From positions 5,713,201-5,777,200 of the forward strand of contig OX345638.1 in the NCBI GenBank assembly GCA_947044365.1: DNA of 64,000 nucleotides, in the 5' to 3' direction. The first letter of the stretch is position 1; each line of letters begins with the position of its first letter. Below, in pieces: positions 61,066-64,000 of this stretch. The stretch is from Petrosia ficiformis. Lineage: Eukaryota; Porifera; Demospongiae; Haplosclerida; Petrosiidae. The position numbers and the translations under genes were made by a program. The notes below the pieces were generated by a model. It was not told where the DNA came from, did no database searches, and worked only from the letters and a program-made list of their open reading frames with translations.

Positions 61066-62980
61066 CTGTAAACGTGAATAGGTTATTTTAACCCTCAGTC
61101 GGTTACATTAGTTTCAATTCCTCGTGAGACTATGTAAATCAATGCTGCTTTCTTGTCTAGCTACTTGTTTACAAGTAGTAATTTATTTCATTATTGAAGC
61201 ACTATTAGGTATTTTACAGCTGTGTAAGTTTAGACAGATGTAATACTAAACTATAAAGCATGGCGGGCCCAACAAGCCGCTATCTGAAAGGACGTGGGAG
61301 ATTGCATGAGATAGTTTTCATTTAGGATTATACTGTAAAAATAGTGGAGTGGCCTCTAACACACAAAGGTGGGTGCTTGTTTACCCATTTTCAATTGAAT
61401 AAGCTGACATATGCAACTTCCCTGACCAATAAATTTGTTTTTAGAATGATATACATATGTGCATGCTGACTTTCAAATATCTGTGGAATACATCACATGT
61501 TATTTTCTATTTCTGGAATATATTACTTTTTATATTAATTACTCTAGAATGAGCTAGTAAAATCTGTTGTTTTCACAGATGTTGGAATTAGAATACTGAT
61601 AATACACAACAAGTTGTACCTATAATAATATGCTATGTTTATATATAGGTATATTGTATTATAATATGCCTTAACATAGTCAATATAGATCAAGAGCAAA
61701 TGAACTGTGACTTGTAAATATTACCTAGCAGGAATTATAAATCAACATGGAGGAAAACTTCTGTAACCAAAATAAATGAAAGTTAAAATAACATATTACT
61801 TTTTACAGTGTAATAGTATTTCTGGCTTAAGAGCAATGAACTCCATAGAAGCAAAGTTGTGGTAACATTTACAATTCACAGTTCCATATATAGTAACGTA
61901 TATGTCATAATAAAGTATATGGTAACAAATAAAATGTAGCTATATATAAATGCAGCATAGTAGAATAGGTACAGCCTGTGGTGTATTATATCACTGTAAA
62001 GTGAATGGGTTATTATTAACTCTAATTTGGATTCGTGAGTTTCAATTCCTATTGAGACTATATAGCAGTTTGCTTGTCTAATTGGGTAATATTTACAAGT
62101 AGTAATTTAGTTCTTTTGATATTAATCTCACAAGTACAAAATCAAGCATGGTAACAAACCTAATACAATGTACATGTACTTTAAACATGTAAGTCCCATA
62201 ATAATTACACTGTAAAAAAAGAAATTTGTTAAAGTAACTAATTACTGGATACATACTTTGTGACAATTGTAATTAATCAAATAATAATTAGTTCAAAGTA
62301 AACTTCAACAGCTGCAAGATACTTAATAGTACTTCTATGATTATTGAAGCACTATTAGGTATCTTGTGGCGGTTGAAGTTTAGACAGATGTAATACTAAA
62401 CTATAAAGCATGGTGGGGCCAACATGCCGCTATCTGAAAGGATGTGAAAAATTGCATGAGATAGTTTTCGTTTTGGATTATACTATCAAAATAGTGGAGT
62501 GGCCTCTTACACACAAAGGTAGGTGCTCGCTTACCCATCTTCAAATAACCTGACATATGCAACATCCCTGACCAATAAATTAGTTAATTTTGTTTTAAGA
62601 GTAATATATACATATGTGCTGACTTTTCAAATATCAGTGAAGTGCATCACATGTTATTTTCTATTTCAAGGATATATTTATATTAATTACTCTAGAATGA
62701 GGTAGCAACATCTGTTGTTTTCACAGATGTTGGAATTGGAATACTAATAATACACAACAAGTTGTACCTATATTACTGTGCTATGTATATATATATTGTA
62801 TTTAATGTGTTTGTTACCATATGCCTTATTATAGTCAATAGAATTCAAGGACAAATGAACTGTGACTTATAAATATTACCTAGCAGGAAAAATAAATCAG
62901 CATGGAGGAAAAACTCAGCTTAGAGGAAAACATAATTGCATTGAAACTCCTGAAGGTTAATTATAATTACTTTTTATAGT
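61066..62980. repeat. Tandem duplication of about 1.0 kb built from MITE copies
   Basis: 61185-61420 and 62345-62540 are direct copies (ATTGAAGCACTATTAGGTAT, ACAGATGTAATACTAAACTA, AGTGGAGTGGCCTCT). Each is bracketed by CACTGTAAAA-type left ends (61069, 61995) and inverted right ends (about 61790-61812, 62935-62985). The interior block of about 200 bp is not found elsewhere in the window. Confidence 0.7.
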
Positions 62981-63481
62981 ATTTGTGGCTTGAGAGAGTT
63001 ATGTTCATAATTACAATTACCCTTTTATAGATCAGAGTGCTATATACAAATACTGAGAGTATATGCTCTCACATTTGCTAACAGATAGTACAAAGATAAA
63101 CAACAAATCAATAACTGTATTCCACAAACATACAAAGTGTTGTATTTTCTGTATAATGGTGCCTTGATGTAAATTATCACAGCGTATTTTTTAATTGCTA
63201 CAGCCACAGATAGCTGCTACAGGTGCCGTTGACCAAAATATTGGTCACTACAGAGACTACCAAATTGCATGCATGATAATAGTGATAGTTATTTTTTTTG
63301 CAACTTACAAATTATATTGAAAAAATCATTGATAATCACAGTCAGAATAATTATTTTTCAAACTCCTATTTAAGAAAAGATAACAAAATAATAATCTTAT
63401 CAAGTAACTACAACTAAACAGCATTATTATTGATTTAATTGTTTGAGCAATGAATCTTAATTCTTCAAACAATGAGTTTCA

Positions 63482-63559
63482 TCACTTCTTTTTTCCACTG
63501 AACTTCTCCTTCAATTCAGCAATCATAGAATCATCAAGTTTCTTGAACAGTGGATGTGG
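63482..63559 (-). CDS. Probable terminal exon of a gene entering from the right
   Basis: After an ATATTTAG acceptor the minus strand reads PHPLFKKLDDSMIAELKEKF, SGKKK, stop (26 codons, phase 0 assumed). The basic C-terminus and amphipathic composition look like real coding sequence, and a decayed copy exists at 58.85 kb. The remainder would lie beyond 64000. Family not recognised; the exon call rests on a short sequence. Confidence 0.45.
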   Translation of the reverse strand, partial: PHPLFKKLDDSMIAELKEKFSGKKK

Positions 63560-63723
63560 CTAAATATATGTACATGTGTATAATTATAACGATAATATTG
63601 ATCAAATGCATACATAATTATAATGTCAGAAACTACTAGAACGTCAGTAGTTTGTAATCACACAGCACAAGTTAGTTGATTTGGCTCTTCTAAGTTATTT
63701 CTGCTTTGTTAGATAATACATTG

Positions 63724-63932
63724 TAAAAAGTAATAGGACTATTGTAACTTCAGTTGGATTCAAGAGTTTCAATGCAATTCTATTTTCCTCAATGTTGATT
63801 AGTTTTTCCTGCTAGGTAATATTTTCAATTTTACAGTTCCATTTGATCTTTATCTATATTGACTACTATAAAGTACATATGATAGTAAAGCATATGGTAA
63901 CAAACATATTAACACAATGTAGCTATAAACGT
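63724..63932. mobile_element. CACTGTAAAA-type MITE, 5' part, interrupted
   Basis: Begins TTGTAAAAAGTAATAGG, continues TTCAGTTGGATTCAAGAG and breaks off after AATGTAGCTATAAACGTAG, where the tRNA-like sequence starts. Confidence 0.7.
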
Positions 63933-63933
63933 A

Positions 63934-64000
63934 GGGGGTTCTAGTGGCCTACTGGTTAAAGTGCTAGCCTGCAATCGAAAGGTTGCAGGTTCTAGCCCCA
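63934..64000 (+). repeat. tRNA-like head, probably a tRNA-derived SINE, cut by window end
   Basis: TGGCCTACTGG (63945-63955) resembles a pol III A box and GGTTCTAGCCC (63988-63998) a B box, spaced as in a tRNA; GGGG at the start can pair with CCCC at the end. CTGCAA/TTGCAG form a strong stem. D-stem pairing is poor and it sits inside a MITE copy, so a SINE is more likely than a working tRNA. Confidence 0.5.

Overview
The window is AT-rich eukaryotic nuclear DNA. Introns follow GT-AG rules and some are only about 53 bp, and the spaces between genes are packed with palindromic MITEs, microsatellites and segmental duplications. The gene content (a large secreted ferritin-fold family, RTX-repeat proteins, PHD-transposase genes, an animal-type methionine adenosyltransferase) fits an early-branching animal. 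A demosponge such as Amphimedon is my best guess; this is inference, because I could not search any database.

Layout. 1-3.0 kb: 3' part of a long RTX-type calcium-binding-repeat gene, broken by one in-frame stop and one frameshift. 3.0-13.6 kb: repeat-dominated DNA with foldback palindromes, a Tc1/mariner-type MITE, an 86-bp minisatellite and a decayed Crypton/DUF3504-like relic. 13.9-22.4 kb: first gene of a family homologous over its whole length to bacterial VioB (iminophenyl-pyruvate dimer synthase, violacein pathway), with a tiny signal-peptide exon, a 5.3-kb intron and one 3.2-kb exon. 24-27 kb: duplicated segment ending in a 175-bp tandem array. 27.3-30.6 kb (minus): 11-exon PHD-finger plus MULE-like transposase gene with two lesions. 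30.8-34.2 kb: two-exon type II membrane protein combining an epimerase-like (SDR) domain with a glycosyltransferase-like domain; its intron holds a 726-bp MULE-type element carrying a RecQ-helicase fragment. 34.7-46.8 kb: second VioB-like gene, whose first exon and intron have been duplicated. 48.8-53.9 kb: third VioB-like gene. 54.8-58.2 kb (minus): intact 12-exon methionine adenosyltransferase gene. 58.5-64 kb: tandemly duplicated repeat-rich DNA, the terminal exon of a gene entering from the right (minus strand), and the head of a tRNA-derived repeat cut by the window edge.

How it fits together. The three VioB-like genes share exon structure, splice phase, a GC-box promoter motif (genes 2 and 3) and a type I membrane topology: signal peptide, about 1,000-residue ectodomain ending in a ferritin-like diiron or heme-type fold, one transmembrane helix, short basic tail. 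A remnant of the glycosyltransferase 3' end in front of gene 3 shows that the duplicated unit once included that neighbour. In bacteria VioB and its relatives join two indole-3-pyruvate imines. A secreted animal array of such proteins, with no recognisable tryptophan-oxidase partner in view, is the most interesting and least explained system here.
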